In this document: piece after piece, positions 8,025-17,281 of the stretch
Position numbering within the stretch: the stretch's first letter is position 1
How the letters are laid out: every line of letters begins with the position of its first letter
NCBI GenBank assembly: GCA_943788615.1
Contig: CALSQY010000001.1
Location: 124,001 to 188,000, forward strand
Length of the DNA: 64,000 bases
Source of the DNA: UBA4465 sp002292365
GTDB lineage: Bacteria; Bacteroidota; Bacteroidia; Cytophagales; Cyclobacteriaceae
Reading direction: 5' to 3'
The notes under the pieces: generated by a model
Seen by the model: the letters and a program-made list of their open reading frames with translations, nothing else
Told to the model about the DNA's origin: nothing
Databases searched by the model: none
Position numbers and translations under genes: made by a program

Positions 8025-8996
8025 ATGCTCCGAAGACCTAGAAGAAACCGTAAGACCGAAGGCATCAGATCCCTGACACGACAGACGCAGGTCACCACTG
8101 ATGATTTGGTATTTCCCTTATTCCTCATAGAAGGTTATAATAAGAAACAAGAAGTGGCATCCATGCCGGGTATTTATCGTCTGTCCTCAGACTTAATACT
8201 CAGAGAGATTGAATACTGTATGGGGTTGGGCATCAAGTCCTTTGATGTCTTTCCAGTCGTTTCAGACAAGGATAAAAATCAAGAGGCCAGTGAAGGATAT
8301 CGCGAAGATTCTTTTTATCTAAGAGCACTTAAAGAAATTAAAGCAAGGTTACCTGAATCCCATATTATCACTGATATTGCCATGGATCCTTACAGCAGTG
8401 ACGGACATGATGGCCTAGTGAAGGAGGGCATAGTACTTAACGATGCGACCTTAGAAATTTTAGGGAAAATGGCACTTGCACAGGCGGCGACTGGGATCGA
8501 CATGATCGGTCCTTCTGATATGATGGATGGCCGCGTGGGCTATTTGCGTGAACTGCTCGATCAACAAGGTTTCCAGGAAGTAGGAATTATGTCTTATACG
8601 GCTAAGTATGCCAGTGCTTTTTACGGGCCTTTTCGTGATGCGCTGGATTCAGCGCCCAAGTTTGGAGATAAGAAGACCTATCAAATGGACCCTGCCAACC
8701 GTGCAGAAGCCTTGATGGAAGCACAACTTGATTATGAAGAAGGGGCAGATGTATTGATGGTTAAACCTGCCTTGGCCTATCTGGACATCATCAGTGATCT
8801 CAAAGAAAATTTCCCACTTCCTATTGCGGCTTATAATGTGTCTGGAGAATATGCCATGGTCAAGGCTTCCGCACAAAATGGGTGGTTAGATGGTGAGCGG
8901 GCCATGCAAGAATCCTTGACTGCCATCAAGCGTGCAGGGGCCGACATCATTCTGACGTACTTTGCCAAAGAGTTCGCTGAGGGAAGGCGAAGGTGA
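8025..8996 (+). CDS. hemB: Delta-aminolevulinic acid dehydratase (porphobilinogen synthase)
   Basis: 323 residues. It condenses two 5-aminolevulinate molecules to porphobilinogen, the second step of tetrapyrrole synthesis. Seen: RRPRRNRKTEGIRSLTRQT at the N-terminus, DLVFPLFLIEG, the two active-site lysines in SYTAKYASAFYGPFR and VLMVKPALAYLDI, and MDPANRAEALMEA. The zinc-cysteine cluster of the E. coli-type enzyme is replaced here by TDIAMDPYSSDGHDG, so it should be a Mg-dependent, zinc-independent type. Full length. The start is set by MLRRPRRNRKT. Confidence 0.97.
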   Translation: MLRRPRRNRKTEGIRSLTRQTQVTTDDLVFPLFLIEGYNKKQEVASMPGIYRLSSDLILREIEYCMGLGIKSFDVFPVVSDKDKNQEASEGYREDSFYLRALKEIKARLPESHIITDIAMDPYSSDGHDGLVKEGIVLNDATLEILGKMALAQAATGIDMIGPSDMMDGRVGYLRELLDQQGFQEVGIMSYTAKYASAFYGPFRDALDSAPKFGDKKTYQMDPANRAEALMEAQLDYEEGADVLMVKPALAYLDIISDLKENFPLPIAAYNVSGEYAMVKASAQNGWLDGERAMQESLTAIKRAGADIILTYFAKEFAEGRRR

Positions 8997-9507
8997 TGAT
9001 TTTATGGGCTCAAAGACCAGTATTAAAGGTCTTTTGAGTGCAGGGGATTCTTGGGTAAATACAGTGACTTTTAAAGACGCCCTTCTCAAAGGGCTGAACT
9101 AAAGAGGAGGAACTAAAATAAAAATCAATCGCATTCCACGGAGCTTTGTCGACATCTTATTGAGCGTTTATATTGCATTGAGTTCTGCTCAGTACATTAT
9201 TGAGTCTCGTCGTTTATTTTTCAGTTTCTTCTTGATAAAGAAGAAAATAGTGTTGAAATTAAACTCTTAGGCTTTTTCGGCTCAAGCTAATTTCAGTTTT
9301 TCTAAAGATTTGATTTTTGCTTGATTGTGGCAGTATTTGTGATATTGCTTTGCAAAGTTTTTATTTTTTGAGAAAAATAATACTGAAACCAATCAAGGTT
9401 AATAAATAACCATAAGCTAGTCTAGAAGGGATTGGGATTATATGCTTCAAGGCATAAATCAGCGAGCGCTTTAATGCCGTCTGTTTTTTATTGGTAATCG
9501 TTTATGA
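8997..9507. other. Gene-free stretch, no supported content
   Basis: About 510 bases between hemB and an outer-membrane protein gene. A 32-codon frame (ATG at 9004) and a 50-odd-codon frame without ATG near 9120-9270 are open, but neither resembles a family I know. No hairpin terminator, tRNA or repeat stands out. It may be eroded coding sequence. Confidence 0.4.
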
Positions 9508-10347
9508 TTATAAGACTCTGACATAGCCAACATATGGCAAAGCAGGGATAACTACTCTGATTTCAGGGATAACGATCGCTCCAATATCAAAAGAATTTTT
9601 CTTGGAGAGAATTCTTATGCCATGAATACCAAAATAAAAGCTATTTGGAATCACATAGTTCTCTGAGAGTAGTGCAATACTTTTGCTGATTCTATGAGTT
9701 CCGGAGATCATTATGGCGGGATAATCCGATAATTTCCGATCTATGAGGCCATAGCCTGCTCCTATAGATAGATTTGTCTCAGATTGTCCTAAGGTAAAAA
9801 CCCCATACCCCAAAGTTGCGGTTCCTTCATCAGCAAAGCCTGCCATGATAAATCCTCCACCCACATGAATATTTTCTGAAATACCAAATCCTACTTTAGG
9901 GGTAAGAAACCAAATTGGAGAGCCGAGAACCGTTGAAATAAACTCAAAACCACCGCCAATTGATATGTTTTCCGTGATGCCATAATTGAAAAAATTTGTG
10001 GTAACTAGTATGTTTTGATAATACCCCTTCCCTTTTTTTATGGGGATGCCGGTTGGCCCGAAAAAATATCTCGTATCATGCGGATTAGCAAATTCAAATT
10101 TTCCCACATAATCATTGTTCACTATTGAACGTACATTTAAGGCAATCAAATTAAATTCACCATTTATCGTTTTTAAGAGGATTTTCCCATTGGCTTTTTT
10201 TGATAGGACTCCTTTGTATTCATCGCCATTTTTCATTTTAATGATAACAACCTGGTCTTTTTTTAGTGTGTCTGTTTGAGAAAACACATTATTGAAAGAA
10301 GAAGTTAACAAGCCAATGAGTATGATTTTAGATAGTAAGTGATACAT
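9508..10347 (-). CDS. Exported outer-membrane-like protein with N-terminal SH3-like strand region
   Basis: 279 residues with a signal peptide ending near NNVFSQ. After it comes a short beta region (VVIIKMKNGDEYKGVLSKK, then ILLKTINGEFNLIALNVRSI) that resembles the small SH3/Sm-like domain often found in front of Bacteroidota membrane proteins. The rest is rich in glycine-containing amphipathic strands (ISIGGGFEF, VGFGISENIHVGGGF, LSIGAGYGL) and looks like a beta barrel. Function unknown. It lies downstream of the DJ-1-like gene on the minus strand, with a strong hairpin between them, so it is probably transcribed separately. Confidence 0.7.
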   Translation of the reverse strand: MYHLLSKIILIGLLTSSFNNVFSQTDTLKKDQVVIIKMKNGDEYKGVLSKKANGKILLKTINGEFNLIALNVRSIVNNDYVGKFEFANPHDTRYFFGPTGIPIKKGKGYYQNILVTTNFFNYGITENISIGGGFEFISTVLGSPIWFLTPKVGFGISENIHVGGGFIMAGFADEGTATLGYGVFTLGQSETNLSIGAGYGLIDRKLSDYPAIMISGTHRISKSIALLSENYVIPNSFYFGIHGIRILSKKNSFDIGAIVIPEIRVVIPALPYVGYVRVL

Positions 10348-10445
10348 TGTTTATGATTTTTAACGATTAGTATATAGCGTATTTAGATACTGCAGAGGAC
10401 CGAAAACACTTTCTTTTTTAAAAGTAATATACTTATTTAAATAAA

Positions 10446-10479
10446 AATAGCGGTTTGGGTACACACCCAAACCGCTATT
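10446..10479 (-). terminator. Strong hairpin terminator after the DJ-1/PfpI gene
   Basis: A perfect 15-base inverted repeat (AATAGCGGTTTGGGT and its complement) encloses a 4-base loop. Read on the minus strand it is followed by a T-rich run (TTTTATTT), so it should stop transcription from the gene at 10506-11408. It may also work weakly in the other direction, as the element is symmetric. Confidence 0.75.
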
Positions 10480-10505
10480 GCTTTCACCCTTATGATGAGT
10501 AGCTT

Positions 10506-11408
10506 TTAATTGAGTTCTTTCAATAGCGTTTCAGCGGCTAGTTTTCCTAAGTCATTTGATGCTAGAGGACTTGCGCCAGTGATTAATTTTCTATCAACAA
10601 AAACGGTGTTATCAGATTCAGTATTAATAATATAAGCACCTAGGCTTTTTAATTTTTCACTCAAACTGTTGATCATGTATCCAGGTAAATAACCTACCAT
10701 TGGGGTCATTTCATCTATGGCATCAGGAAAAACAGCCATCTTATAACCCTCGTAAAGAAATTTTTGATTATCCAATGTTGTTGATAATAATGCAGCTGGC
10801 CCATGACAAAGGGTAATGGTAAATAAGTCATTTTCATGTGCCCAATTTAAGACTTTTGCAACATTTCTATCTTCAGGAATACCAATCATAGCTCCATGTC
10901 CTCCTGGCACAAATACAGCAGCAAAAGAACTGTCATTTACAAATGAATGAGTGATGAAATCTGTCAATTTTATGGGTTGCTGAAAGCTCGATTTGTACTC
11001 ATTATAAATAGCTTTTACATTCTCGTCCTCATTAGGGAAAGCCCACATTTCAAATACGGCAGGTTTGCCAGTAGGGGTTGCGATTTCAAAATCAAACCCT
11101 GCATTTTTAAGGTGTAACATTGGCACAAGCGACTCTATTGGGTGATTTCCGGTAGAAAATAATTTGCCATTTTTCATCTCCAAGTTTTTTTGCTCAGTGA
11201 AAATTACCAAAATCTTCGACTTATCTCCTTGGTATTTGGTGTACTTGATCTCGCCAAAATCAGTTTTAGCAACGGTCCCTAAAGACAATGCTAAACTTGA
11301 GGGACTATACGAACCATCATTTTCTAGTTTAGGTTGAGCCAGGACATAGATAATAGTAAATGTAACTATGAGAATACTCAACAACCCTATTAATATTTTT
11401 TTTATCAT
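10506..11408 (-). CDS. DJ-1/PfpI family protein (Hsp31-like), membrane-anchored
   Basis: 300 residues. An N-terminal hydrophobic segment (IGLLSILIVTFTIIYVLA) anchors or exports the protein. The rest is a class I glutamine-amidotransferase-like domain: KILVIFTEQ, then FAAVFVPGGHGAMIGIPED, and the nucleophile elbow with the catalytic cysteine in FTITLCHGPAALL, followed by the matching TLLKE end. Members act as glyoxalases, chaperones or proteases, so the activity cannot be fixed. It has a Crp/Fnr gene upstream on the same strand and a DoxX gene beyond; this neighbourhood suggests a stress-response module, which is inference. Confidence 0.85.
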   Translation of the reverse strand: MIKKILIGLLSILIVTFTIIYVLAQPKLENDGSYSPSSLALSLGTVAKTDFGEIKYTKYQGDKSKILVIFTEQKNLEMKNGKLFSTGNHPIESLVPMLHLKNAGFDFEIATPTGKPAVFEMWAFPNEDENVKAIYNEYKSSFQQPIKLTDFITHSFVNDSSFAAVFVPGGHGAMIGIPEDRNVAKVLNWAHENDLFTITLCHGPAALLSTTLDNQKFLYEGYKMAVFPDAIDEMTPMVGYLPGYMINSLSEKLKSLGAYIINTESDNTVFVDRKLITGASPLASNDLGKLAAETLLKELN

Positions 11409-11618
11409 GATGTTAATTTTTAAATTTCTATTTAAATAAAACTAGACTCATTCTCACTATAATTTCCTTATAAATCTACCTGATTCAAGGTGCTCAAAGA
11501 CTTGAATGCTCTCCTAAAAAGATCAATTTTAATAGGCTCACCTTTGAAACTATAATATCGAGGAGGACACAAAAATAGTACTTGGAGATCAGGTAAAAAT
11601 TACCTTATGGTAAGAAAG

Positions 11619-12194
11619 CTATTTATTTACTTTTTCCGCTCTTATGCGGCTCAAGCTTTGTTGCGTGATCCCCAAATAAGATGCGATATGATAATTTGGA
11701 GTGTACTGCTCAATATCTGGATATTGTTTTAGAAATAAATCATATCTCTCTTGAGCCGTTAATTGTAATTGATTTAAAATTCTTTTGTGCAAGCTGACCA
11801 CATGGCGTTCCAAATTTTTTCGCTGAAAGGCCTCAAATTCAGGAAATAATGAATATATTCCGTCTAACTCCCTGGAGCTAAACTCAATAATGGTTGAATC
11901 AGTAATACACTCTACAGTGAGTGTGGCAATTTCTTTATTGTAGATAGCAATAAAATCACTGATCCACCAATCTTTAATAGCAAACTGTAAAGTGTGCTCT
12001 TTGCCATTTTTATCAATAAAGTAAGACCTAATGCAGCCATCGGTAACGAAATAGGTCTTCTTCACTGCTTGCCCTTGGCGTACTAAAATTTCTCCCTTTG
12101 GGAGGGCCTTTTCCGTTGAAATGGAAAAAAGATATTCTTCAGCTTTTTTGCTTAGCCTGATAATACTTTTTATTTTGGTAATTAATTCTCTCAA
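11619..12194 (-). CDS. Crp/Fnr family transcriptional regulator
   Basis: 191 residues. The N-terminal cyclic-nucleotide-binding fold is seen in LPKGEILVRQGQAVKKTYFV, TDGCIRSYFIDKNGKEHTL and FAIKDWWISD, followed by a dimer helix and a short DNA-binding end (YHIASYLGITQQSLSRIRAE). The cAMP-specific residues are not present, as in most Bacteroidota members, so the ligand is unknown. Divergent from the DoxX gene at 12446, about 250 bases away, which makes DoxX a likely target, together with the DJ-1 gene downstream. A decayed Crp plus DoxX pair occurs at 40.4-41.3 kb. Confidence 0.9.
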   Translation of the reverse strand: MRELITKIKSIIRLSKKAEEYLFSISTEKALPKGEILVRQGQAVKKTYFVTDGCIRSYFIDKNGKEHTLQFAIKDWWISDFIAIYNKEIATLTVECITDSTIIEFSSRELDGIYSLFPEFEAFQRKNLERHVVSLHKRILNQLQLTAQERYDLFLKQYPDIEQYTPNYHIASYLGITQQSLSRIRAEKVNK

Positions 12195-12445
12195 ATTTTA
12201 AATGAGGGTTCAATTGTTTCCCCTGAACACGAAGTTAGAAAAATTTTAAATTGTCAAAGGGATTTCGAATATTTTTCAAATGGGCCAAATTTACTGGATC
12301 ATAAATCTGAGAGGTCGCTTTGCCCTACAAAAGAGATCAATCCTTAACAGGCTATCAAAACAAATGAGAAGCCCTTTAATTTTGGCTTTATTTATGTTAT
12401 CATGAATTTTCAATTAACTTGTTTGATATAAACCCCAATAGGTTG

Positions 12446-12802
12446 ATGACAACACCCCAATTGATTTCTCTTGTATTGATGTCTGCACTGTATCTATTGG
12501 CCGGCATCAGCCATTTTATCCAACCTAGATTCTTTCTTAAAATCATACCCAAATGGGTGCCTTATCCAGAGCTCACGAATTTTGTAGTGGGTGCTGTTGA
12601 GGTATTACTGGGCATGGCTTTGTGGGTGAGTGAGATCCGTTCTTATGCGGCGATGGGTGTGATTCTATTATTGCTGGCGGTTTTTCCAGCGAATGTTTAC
12701 CATTTCCAAAAAGCACGAAGAAAAAGCCAACACTTGGCGGCGACGGCTATCAGGCTCCCGTTTCAGGCTTTATTGATATACTGGGTTTATACTTTTGTTT
12801 GA
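12446..12802 (+). CDS. DoxX family membrane protein
   Basis: 118 residues from the ATG at 12446, with four hydrophobic segments. The N-terminal LYLLAGISHFIQPRFFLKII and PKWVPYPELTNFVVGAVEVL signature is that of DoxX-like proteins with a PKWVP loop. The last helix has FPANVYHFQKARR. An upstream in-frame TTG at 12419 would add nine polar residues, so it was not chosen. The biochemical role of the family is unclear; members are linked to redox and sulfur stress. Divergent from the Crp/Fnr gene. Confidence 0.85.
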   Translation: MTTPQLISLVLMSALYLLAGISHFIQPRFFLKIIPKWVPYPELTNFVVGAVEVLLGMALWVSEIRSYAAMGVILLLLAVFPANVYHFQKARRKSQHLAATAIRLPFQALLIYWVYTFV

Positions 12803-12935
12803 GGGGAATGGTGGGCCAGGAAGTTTCAAAGGTTTGTGCATTATACCTCGCTTTTGGATAAAAGGGAAGATGATATGACCAAAAAGATATCAGATTTACT
12901 GAAGCCATATCAGAGCAAGAAGTGTTTACGGACGA

Positions 12936-13789
12936 CTATGTAAACACGACCGTTTTATTGTTGAAGACCATCACTTTTCTCTCGGTGTGAAGCTTGATGG
13001 CACGTAAAAGTACCAGCCGTTCTAAGTCTCTGCCCTTGGAAATGAAGTCTGAAACTCCATGAGCGTGAGAAACTCTTAAAGTATCTTGTTCGATAATCGT
13101 ACCCGCATCGAGATCATCAGTCACATAATGACTAGTAGCACCAATAATTTTAACTCCCCTTTCAAAGGCAGAGTGATAAGGTTTTGCACCAGGAAGCCAA
13201 GTAAAAAGGAATGATGGATATTAATGATTTTATTTGGATATTCTTGAACAAGTTGTTCCGGCAATATTTGCATATAACGTGCCAATACAATACTAGTAAT
13301 GTGGTGTTTTTTCAGGAGGTTCAGCTGTTGAGAGGTTGCCTCAGTCTTATTTTTTTTGATTTCAGGGATCCAATAAAAAGGGATACCAAATTGCTCTACA
13401 TTAGATGCTAAATCTTGGTGATTACTCAAGATAAAAGGGATTTCGCACTGTAATTCTCCAGACTGTTTTTGGGCTAAGATATCATACAAGCAATGTACGT
13501 ATATGGAAACAAAAACAGCTAGTTTAGGGCGTTGATTCTTCAGAAAAAAGCTGCAATTAAAGTCGTATTTTGATCCAATTCCTGAAATAAATTTTTCTTT
13601 AAAAGTGTTGAAATCAATATTTTGATCTGTTGATTCGACCTCAATACGCATAAAAAAAGCTTCATTCAGTCGATCTACGTATTGATCGATATAAACAATA
13701 TTTCCTTTTTCATTGTGAATAAAACTCGTTGCTGCTGCAATGATTCCTTTTTGATCGGTTCAATGCATTAATAAAATAATTCGCTGCAT
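12936..13789 (-). pseudogene. purU: Broken formyltetrahydrofolate deformylase (purU)
   Basis: The reading matches PurU, which hydrolyses 10-formyl-THF to formate for purine synthesis: an ACT-type N-terminus (TDQKGIIAAATSFIHNEKGN, VDRLNEAFFMRIE), then FILSNHQDL, IVLARYMQILPEQLV and NIHHSFL, then AKPYHSAFERGVKIIGATSH, and YVTDDLDAGTIIEQD to the end. Two lesions are visible. A TGA at 13760-13762 stands where the HCPDQKG cysteine is expected, after MQRIILLMH. A one-base loss near 13200 breaks the frame between NIHHSFL and PGAKPYH. The rest is well conserved, so inactivation looks recent. A translational rescue from the ATG at 13651 would still be stopped by the frameshift. Confidence 0.85.
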
Positions 13790-14023
13790 CCTTTTTAGGT
13801 CTAGTTTGGTATAATGAAGGCCTAAAGTAAAGAGTCCTTTGCATATTATATTTTATAGTAGTTAACTATAGACTGTCGATTACTGGGAGGGACCTTTTCA
13901 GTATGCTCTGATACAGATACGCTTAAGCATTGATCTCAGATCACTGACAATCTTCTAAAACCCTTTTAGTTGTAAGCTCAAGATCTCTCAAAATGTGGTA
14001 ATTTAGTTTCTTAATTAATCTGG

Positions 14024-15079
14024 ATGGTATATAAAACAAGACGTACGTTATTAAAAATAGGGCTAGGACTGTTGCTGCTCGTTCTCATGACTTGGGGAGG
14101 ATTAAGATTATTTTTCCATCACAATGAGACGCCCATTTATGACGCTCGACTGATTTATAACTTTATCTTTCACTCAGATCGACCATTGAAGCAATATGAA
14201 AATCTAGCCCAAAAATTAGGTTATACGTCCTCGGATAAATTACTGATTATCCATGCTGATGATTTAGGCTTAGCGCGATCAGTGAACCAAGCGTCCTTTA
14301 AAGCACTCTCAAAGGGATTTGTGAATTCCGCTAGTGTCATGATGCCTTCGCCTTTCGCCGAAGATGTGGCCGCTTATTATCTCGCCCATCCACAGGTTGA
14401 TTTGGGCTTACATTTGACTTTTACGGCAGAGTGGGCCGGTTACAAATGGCCGGGTGTCGCATCCGCTGATAAGATCGAGACCCTTCTCGACGATGATGGC
14501 TTTCTGCATCAAAAGAAAGTAACGGTGATTAAAGAGGGGAGCAATGCGGAACTACAAGTCGAACTACAAGCCCAAATTGACTACGCACGGGCTTTGGGTA
14601 TGGCGCCGACCCATATGGACAGTCATGAAGGCACCTTATTTTTCGACCCTGCATTTTTTAGAACGTATATAGAAGTGGGACATCAAAATCAAATACCTGT
14701 ATTTGTACCGAGGCTTTTAGCACCGCATTTTGATGAACACTACCCTTTACCTCCACAGGTGGTATTGGTAGATCAAATGTTTATGGCCCTTAATGGGACA
14801 GAATTAGATGCGATGGAGGCATATTATGCAGAGGTCCTTTCATCCATCAAACCAGGCCTCAATCAGTTGTTGGTCCATTTGGCGTTTGATGATGAGGAGA
14901 TGAAGGCGATCACCAAAGATCGAGAAGCTTACGGAGCCAAATGGCGTGCGAAAGATTATCAGGTCGTGTCAAGTAAAAAGTTTCAAGACTTGCTTGAGCA
15001 AAACAATATCAAGCAGGTAAAATGGCGGGATATACAAGCAGTTTTATATCCTGATGATAACGCTTCTCTTCAACCCTAA
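14024..15079 (+). CDS. ChbG/YdjC family carbohydrate deacetylase, membrane-anchored
   Basis: 351 residues. An N-terminal hydrophobic segment (IGLGLLLLVLMTWGGLRLFF) precedes the YdjC domain: LLIIHADDLGLARSVNQA with the metal-binding Asp pair, NSASVMMPSPFAED, DLGLHLTFTAEW with a metal-binding His, and THMDSHEGTLF. The C-terminal LLVHLAFDDEEM is also typical. The family removes acetyl groups from sugars such as chitobiose; the export signal points to a periplasmic or surface substrate. No neighbouring sugar genes help to specify it. Confidence 0.85.
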   Translation: MVYKTRRTLLKIGLGLLLLVLMTWGGLRLFFHHNETPIYDARLIYNFIFHSDRPLKQYENLAQKLGYTSSDKLLIIHADDLGLARSVNQASFKALSKGFVNSASVMMPSPFAEDVAAYYLAHPQVDLGLHLTFTAEWAGYKWPGVASADKIETLLDDDGFLHQKKVTVIKEGSNAELQVELQAQIDYARALGMAPTHMDSHEGTLFFDPAFFRTYIEVGHQNQIPVFVPRLLAPHFDEHYPLPPQVVLVDQMFMALNGTELDAMEAYYAEVLSSIKPGLNQLLVHLAFDDEEMKAITKDREAYGAKWRAKDYQVVSSKKFQDLLEQNNIKQVKWRDIQAVLYPDDNASLQP

Positions 15080-15155
15080 GAAGGTAAGAGACATCAAGCA
15101 GTGTGCGCAGTATGGTATTTTTTGTTGATTTAAATTTAAGTCTGCATAAAAAGAA

Positions 15156-15395
15156 TCATCTCTTAGGGATTTGGAGGTAAAGCCTTTCAACTTTATCGCG
15201 AGCCCAAGGGGTTTTTCTTAAAAAAGTCAGGCTGGATTTGATCGAAGGATCATTTTTAAAACAATTAATATTGATCTTTAAAGCCATTTTTTCCCATCCA
15301 TGATGCTTGACAAGGGCTTCCAACACATCGGCTAGTTTGATACCGTGCAAAGGATTGTTGGGTTGCTCAGGTTTTGGATTATTCGGGAGATTCAT
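15156..15395 (-). CDS. VF530 family (DUF2132) small DNA-binding protein
   Basis: 79 residues from the ATG at 15395. The family core is clear: NNPLHGIKLADVLEALVKHH, GWEKMALKININCFKNDPSI and KSSLTFLRKTPWARDKVERL. Members are compact double-stranded-DNA-binding proteins of unknown cellular role. A longer frame upstream would add an unlikely 15 residues. It lies 100 bases downstream of the GroES-like gene on the same strand. Confidence 0.9.
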   Translation of the reverse strand: MNLPNNPKPEQPNNPLHGIKLADVLEALVKHHGWEKMALKININCFKNDPSIKSSLTFLRKTPWARDKVERLYLQIPKR

Positions 15396-15495
15396 GTTTT
15401 GAGTTTTTATAAAAAGCAGCTTTGATGGATACTCTATCATTTGGTAAACTTAAAGATAGGTTCGATAGAAGGAACGGAGGACCTGCACCCTTTTT

Positions 15496-15873
15496 TCAAA
15501 ACAAATCCTCTTCGCGCTCAAGCATAAGTATAGAAGCTTGTGAAACGATGAAATATTTTTCTTTTTCATACGTCACTTCAAAAGCCCCATTTTGAAGGAA
15601 AATGGCTTTATCCCCTTCCTTGGCTTGCAGCGGCACGTATTTCATTTGGTCTTCTTCTTGTTTCCAGGCGTCGTCTTCATCCATAGGTACGGGAATTGGA
15701 TACCCAGGCCCAACTTTTACGATGAACCCGGTTTGAATTTTTTCTTTTTCTCTTACGCCTGGTGGAAGCAAAATACCACTGGTTGTTTTGTCAGATTCTT
15801 TCAAAGGCTTGATCAATACCCGATCTCCGACCACGATCAGTTTTTTTAATTTATTTTCAGCAGTTAATTCCAT
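15496..15873 (-). CDS. GroES-like co-chaperonin family protein
   Basis: 125 residues from the ATG at 15873, chosen because MELTAENKLKKLIVVGDRVL begins the domain; the longer frame would overlap rmuC. Chaperonin-10 features: VGDRVLIKPLKESDKTTSGI with the mobile loop, LLPPGVREKEKIQTGFIVKV, and a C-terminal YFIVSQASILML. An acidic insert (VPMDEDDAWKQEEDQMKY) occupies the roof region, making it longer than the usual 90-95 residues. No groEL is adjacent, so this is the divergent second GroES of Bacteroidota and not the main one. Its GroEL binding is untested. Confidence 0.85.
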   Translation of the reverse strand: MELTAENKLKKLIVVGDRVLIKPLKESDKTTSGILLPPGVREKEKIQTGFIVKVGPGYPIPVPMDEDDAWKQEEDQMKYVPLQAKEGDKAIFLQNGAFEVTYEKEKYFIVSQASILMLEREEDLF

Positions 15874-15901
15874 AGGTAAAGTTAAGGGTAAAAAAGGGGT
15901 T

Positions 15902-17260
15902 TTAGTTTGCAAATAAATGAGGAGAAGTTGAGTCCCCTTCCTCATCGGTCGCCCTAGAGATCATTCTGGGATCCATTTGTTTGGTGGATTTGGCACCCAG
16001 CTTTTTGAGACTTTCCGCTCGAGTGACCAAGTTACCTTTGCCTTCACTTAGCTTTTTCATGGCTTCTTCATAATTGGATTGCGTGGTTTTTAGATTGCTG
16101 CCGACTCTAATGAGGTCGTCAGTAAAAGCACTGAATTTATCGTACATAGCACCTGCTTGTCGTGCAATTTCTATAGCATTTTTGGTTTGAGAATCCTGTT
16201 TCCAAATATAAGAAATCGTCCTGAGGGTGGCCAATAAGGTACTGGTAGAGACCAAAACAATGTTTTTGTCTAAGGCCTTTTCATAAAGCTGGTTATCTTG
16301 TTGAAGGGCCATCAAGAGAGCGGGCTCGTTGGCCACAAACATCATCACATAATCAGGTTGCTTGATTTGATGTAGGTTTTGATAGTTTCGAGCACTCAAT
16401 GTTTTGATATGACTGAGTATGCTGTCCATGTGAAGTTTAAGCTGTTCTGCCTTTTTTTCTTTCCCCTCTTCTTCGATGTATCGGGTGTAGGCGGTTAAAG
16501 AAACCTTGGAATCAATCACCAAGCACTTATCGTCCGGGAGCTTGAGTATGTAATCCAATCGTTGATTACTTCCGTCTTCTGCTTTTAAATTGTGTTCTTT
16601 GAAATAATGCACATTTTTAGTGAGACCAACTTTCTCCAAAATGGACTCCAGTAAGATTTCACCCCAATTCCCTTGTGCTTTGGCATCTCCTTTCAATGCT
16701 CGGGTAAGGTTTTCGGTATCGACACTCATTTGTTTGTTGAGCGCGGTCATATTTTTCAATTGCTCTCGCAGGGCAGTGTTCCATTGTATGCTTTCTTTAT
16801 TATTATGGGTGACTTGTTGCTCAAACTTTTCGATCCGTTCTTTTAAAGGGGTGAGGATTTCACCTAAATTATTTTTATTTTGGTCTGTGAATTTTTTTGA
16901 TTTTTCTTCAAAAATTTCGTTCGCAAGGTTTTTGAATTCTAATGAAAATTTATTTTGAAGTTCACTCACTTCCTTCTTTTGTGTGTCTAATTTTTCCTGA
17001 AGATTTAAGAAATTGGCAGAAAGGGTAGCTTTTTCAGTATTCAATTTCTCAGTTTTTGCGCGCTCCTCTTGTAGCAATTCATTGACTCGAGTCAAATCTT
17101 TTTCTAGCGACGCCGTACGGTCTTGCTCCATAATGAGCTGAAGCTGGGCTTTTTGGGCCTCTGGAGCAGATTTTTTATACCTGACCAACGCAACTAAATA
17201 GCCAATGGCTACGCCTGCAGCCATTCCCAATAACAAAAACCAAATCATATTAACCTCCAT
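15902..17260 (-). CDS. rmuC: DNA recombination protein RmuC
   Basis: 452 residues; the first four (MEVN) may be leader, as the membrane segment starts MIWFLLLGMAAGVAIGYLVA. A long coiled coil follows (about residues 40-170), then the RmuC nuclease-like domain: GNWGEILLESILEKVGLTKN, RLDYILKLPDDKCLVIDSKV with the PD-(D/E)XK-type residues, and DYVMMFVANEPALL. RmuC limits inversions at short inverted repeats. It precedes the GroES-like gene by 28 bases on the same strand and may be co-transcribed with it. Confidence 0.95.
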   Translation of the reverse strand: MEVNMIWFLLLGMAAGVAIGYLVALVRYKKSAPEAQKAQLQLIMEQDRTASLEKDLTRVNELLQEERAKTEKLNTEKATLSANFLNLQEKLDTQKKEVSELQNKFSLEFKNLANEIFEEKSKKFTDQNKNNLGEILTPLKERIEKFEQQVTHNNKESIQWNTALREQLKNMTALNKQMSVDTENLTRALKGDAKAQGNWGEILLESILEKVGLTKNVHYFKEHNLKAEDGSNQRLDYILKLPDDKCLVIDSKVSLTAYTRYIEEEGKEKKAEQLKLHMDSILSHIKTLSARNYQNLHQIKQPDYVMMFVANEPALLMALQQDNQLYEKALDKNIVLVSTSTLLATLRTISYIWKQDSQTKNAIEIARQAGAMYDKFSAFTDDLIRVGSNLKTTQSNYEEAMKKLSEGKGNLVTRAESLKKLGAKSTKQMDPRMISRATDEEGDSTSPHLFAN

Positions 17261-17281
17261 AGTTCAAATTTATAACTAACT

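Noticed and set aside
9004..9102. 32-codon frame after hemB
   Set aside because: Too short and without similarity; no ribosome-binding site or terminator supports it.
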